Below, one piece after another: positions 40,255-41,106 of a DNA stretch of 41,106 nucleotides; positions within the stretch are counted from its first letter, which is position 1, and each line of letters opens with the position of its first letter. The stretch is from Thermoplasmata archaeon (GTDB taxonomy: Archaea > Thermoplasmatota > Thermoplasmata > Lutacidiplasmatales > UBA184): assembly GCA_022749935.1 (NCBI GenBank), contig JAKIWQ010000002.1, positions 66,480 through 107,585 on the forward strand, written 5' to 3'. Below the pieces are notes generated by a model. The model was not told the origin of the DNA and searched no databases. It saw nothing but the letters and a program-made list of their open reading frames with translations. The position numbers and the translations under genes are program-made.

Positions 40255-41106
40255 GTGGCGAACCCCAGCGTATCCTTCGATAGCGCGTTGCGCCGGGGGA
40301 AAGCGCTATTCAATCGGCTCCACGGCCGGAGGTGGGACTACTCGCTCATCGGGTCTATGGTTGATGACCTCGACTGGGTATCGGCCGAATCTTCCGGTGA
40401 CCTTCAATGGCACTTCATGGTCACCGGCGGGTCGGTGGACAAAGAGACATCATTTGTCCGTGCCCCCGGGGGGAACGATCTCGCAGGCGACCTCTTGGAG
40501 GCGTGGTCGATAGCCTACCTGTGCGGCGGCGCGCTCGAGGGGGAGGCGAGGGCCGGACATGACATCTCACCTTACCGGACCGCCTGGACGCACTTGGTCG
40601 TCCTTCAAGATTGGGTGCTTGAATCGGTGAGAGCCGATCCCGATGTGGCGCACATTCCGATCCTTCGGAAGACCCGATTTCTTCGGGTCTCGCTCGACCG
40701 CATCAAGGTTGAATTCGGGTACGACTTTCGGTCAATTCCTTCGGTTGATTTCGAACACCCCCGCGAGGGTTGGCTCAGGGCGGGAATGATGCTCGGGGGC
40801 ATACCGCACCTCGCAGACGTTACGGGCTACATCCGGGACCAAGTCCTCCCGGGGAAGAGTCTATTGGCGAGCGTTTCGCTCGTCGACGAAAAGGGTAGGT
40901 CGGTCCCTTCAGTCCCTCGATCACGACCGTCCCCGTGTGGGCTGTGCTGGGTTGATAGTTCGTTAGGCAGGGAGCAAAAGTGCCCCTCGAACTGCATTTA
41001 CGGAGACTCGGGATCTCACAGCGGCCCTCAGGATTTCCGGTACACCTCCGAACGTCCTGACACACCCGCTACACGCGGGCCCGATGTAGCCCATTGGCTC
41101 TACGGC
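40255..41106 (+). CDS. Unrecognised protein of an integrated element (runs off window)
   Basis: The frame is open from 40207 to the last base with no stop, so the ORF track does not list it. From the GTG at 40255 there are 284 codons. The product (VANPSVSFDSALRRGKALFNRLHGRRWDYSLIGSMVDDLDW...) is a mixed alpha/beta, acidic, tryptophan-containing protein with no recognised motif through ~210 residues. A cysteine cluster CGLCW...KCPSNC then follows (codons ~225-245) that could bind zinc, and a Ser/Pro/Gly-rich stretch to the window end. A TGATAAG sits ~28 nt upstream as a weak TATA-like element. Its base composition matches the integrase rather than the host chromosome. Function unknown. Confidence 0.65.
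   Translation, partial: MANPSVSFDSALRRGKALFNRLHGRRWDYSLIGSMVDDLDWVSAESSGDLQWHFMVTGGSVDKETSFVRAPGGNDLAGDLLEAWSIAYLCGGALEGEARAGHDISPYRTAWTHLVVLQDWVLESVRADPDVAHIPILRKTRFLRVSLDRIKVEFGYDFRSIPSVDFEHPREGWLRAGMMLGGIPHLADVTGYIRDQVLPGKSLLASVSLVDEKGRSVPSVPRSRPSPCGLCWVDSSLGREQKCPSNCIYGDSGSHSGPQDFRYTSERPDTPATRGPDVAHWLYG

Noticed and set aside
1-41106. CRISPR arrays, rRNA genes, insertion sequences
   Set aside because: No regularly spaced repeats, rRNA-like sequence or transposase genes were found in the window.

Overview
The window is a gene-dense stretch of an archaeal chromosome with very high GC (judged by eye). Archaeal markers are glycerol-1-phosphate dehydrogenase, archaeal-type LeuRS, GatD/GatE, Hel308, an Orc1/Cdc6-like protein, UPF0179 and HVO_0476-family proteins, MptE, and the ftsZ-secE-spt5-rpl11 order of euryarchaea. 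Many genes have a TATA-like box centred about 26-29 nt before the start codon, the spacing of leaderless archaeal transcripts. FtsZ, SMC-ScpAB and an S53 (sedolisin) peptidase together suggest a high-GC member of the Thermoplasmata or a related euryarchaeal lineage; this placement is an inference.

Layout: (1) 1-5084, smc (5' end outside the window)-scpA-scpB, a condensin operon. (2) 5112-8484, minus strand, a Pit-family transporter and a membrane-anchored S53 peptidase with a C-terminal zinc ribbon. (3) 8578-10475, HIT protein, MEMO1-like protein and dCTP deaminase. (4) 10491-13388, leuS on the minus strand, divergent from queE (preQ0/archaeosine pathway). (5) 14191-18822, glycerol-1-phosphate dehydrogenase, a UPF0179 protein, tRNA-Pro(UGG) with an oversized D-loop, a GT2 glycosyltransferase, an NDP-sugar epimerase-like SDR and an HVO_0476-type zinc-finger protein. 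(6) 18624-26486, RqcH/NFACT, acyl-CoA dehydrogenase, Hel308, an Orc1/Cdc6-like protein lacking the Walker A lysine, and isocitrate dehydrogenase. (7) 26625-30742, YjbQ, two small unassigned proteins, a GT-C-like membrane protein and MptE. (8) 30811-34333, ftsZ-secE-spt5-rpl11 plus two small ORFs. (9) 34327-38509, minus strand, gatD-gatE-HAD phosphatase-eight-cysteine mini-protein. (10) 38652-41106, tRNA-Arg(GCG), also with an oversized D-loop, then an intact archaeal tyrosine recombinase and an unidentified ORF running off the end. Region 10 looks like the left edge of an integrated element, with visibly less GC-biased sequence.

Most of the content is housekeeping: chromosome segregation and division, translation, secretion and transcription elongation, lipid backbone, cofactor and RNA modification. 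There is no gene-free stretch longer than 300 bases. The least ordinary items are the near-identical ~34-nt insertions at the same D-loop position of tRNA-Pro and tRNA-Arg, the unassigned ORF beside the integrase (absent from the ORF track because it has no stop in the window), the S53 peptidase with a predicted cytosolic zinc ribbon, the Orc1-like protein with a broken P-loop beside an AT-rich island, and an Spt5 with a ~175-residue N-terminal extension.
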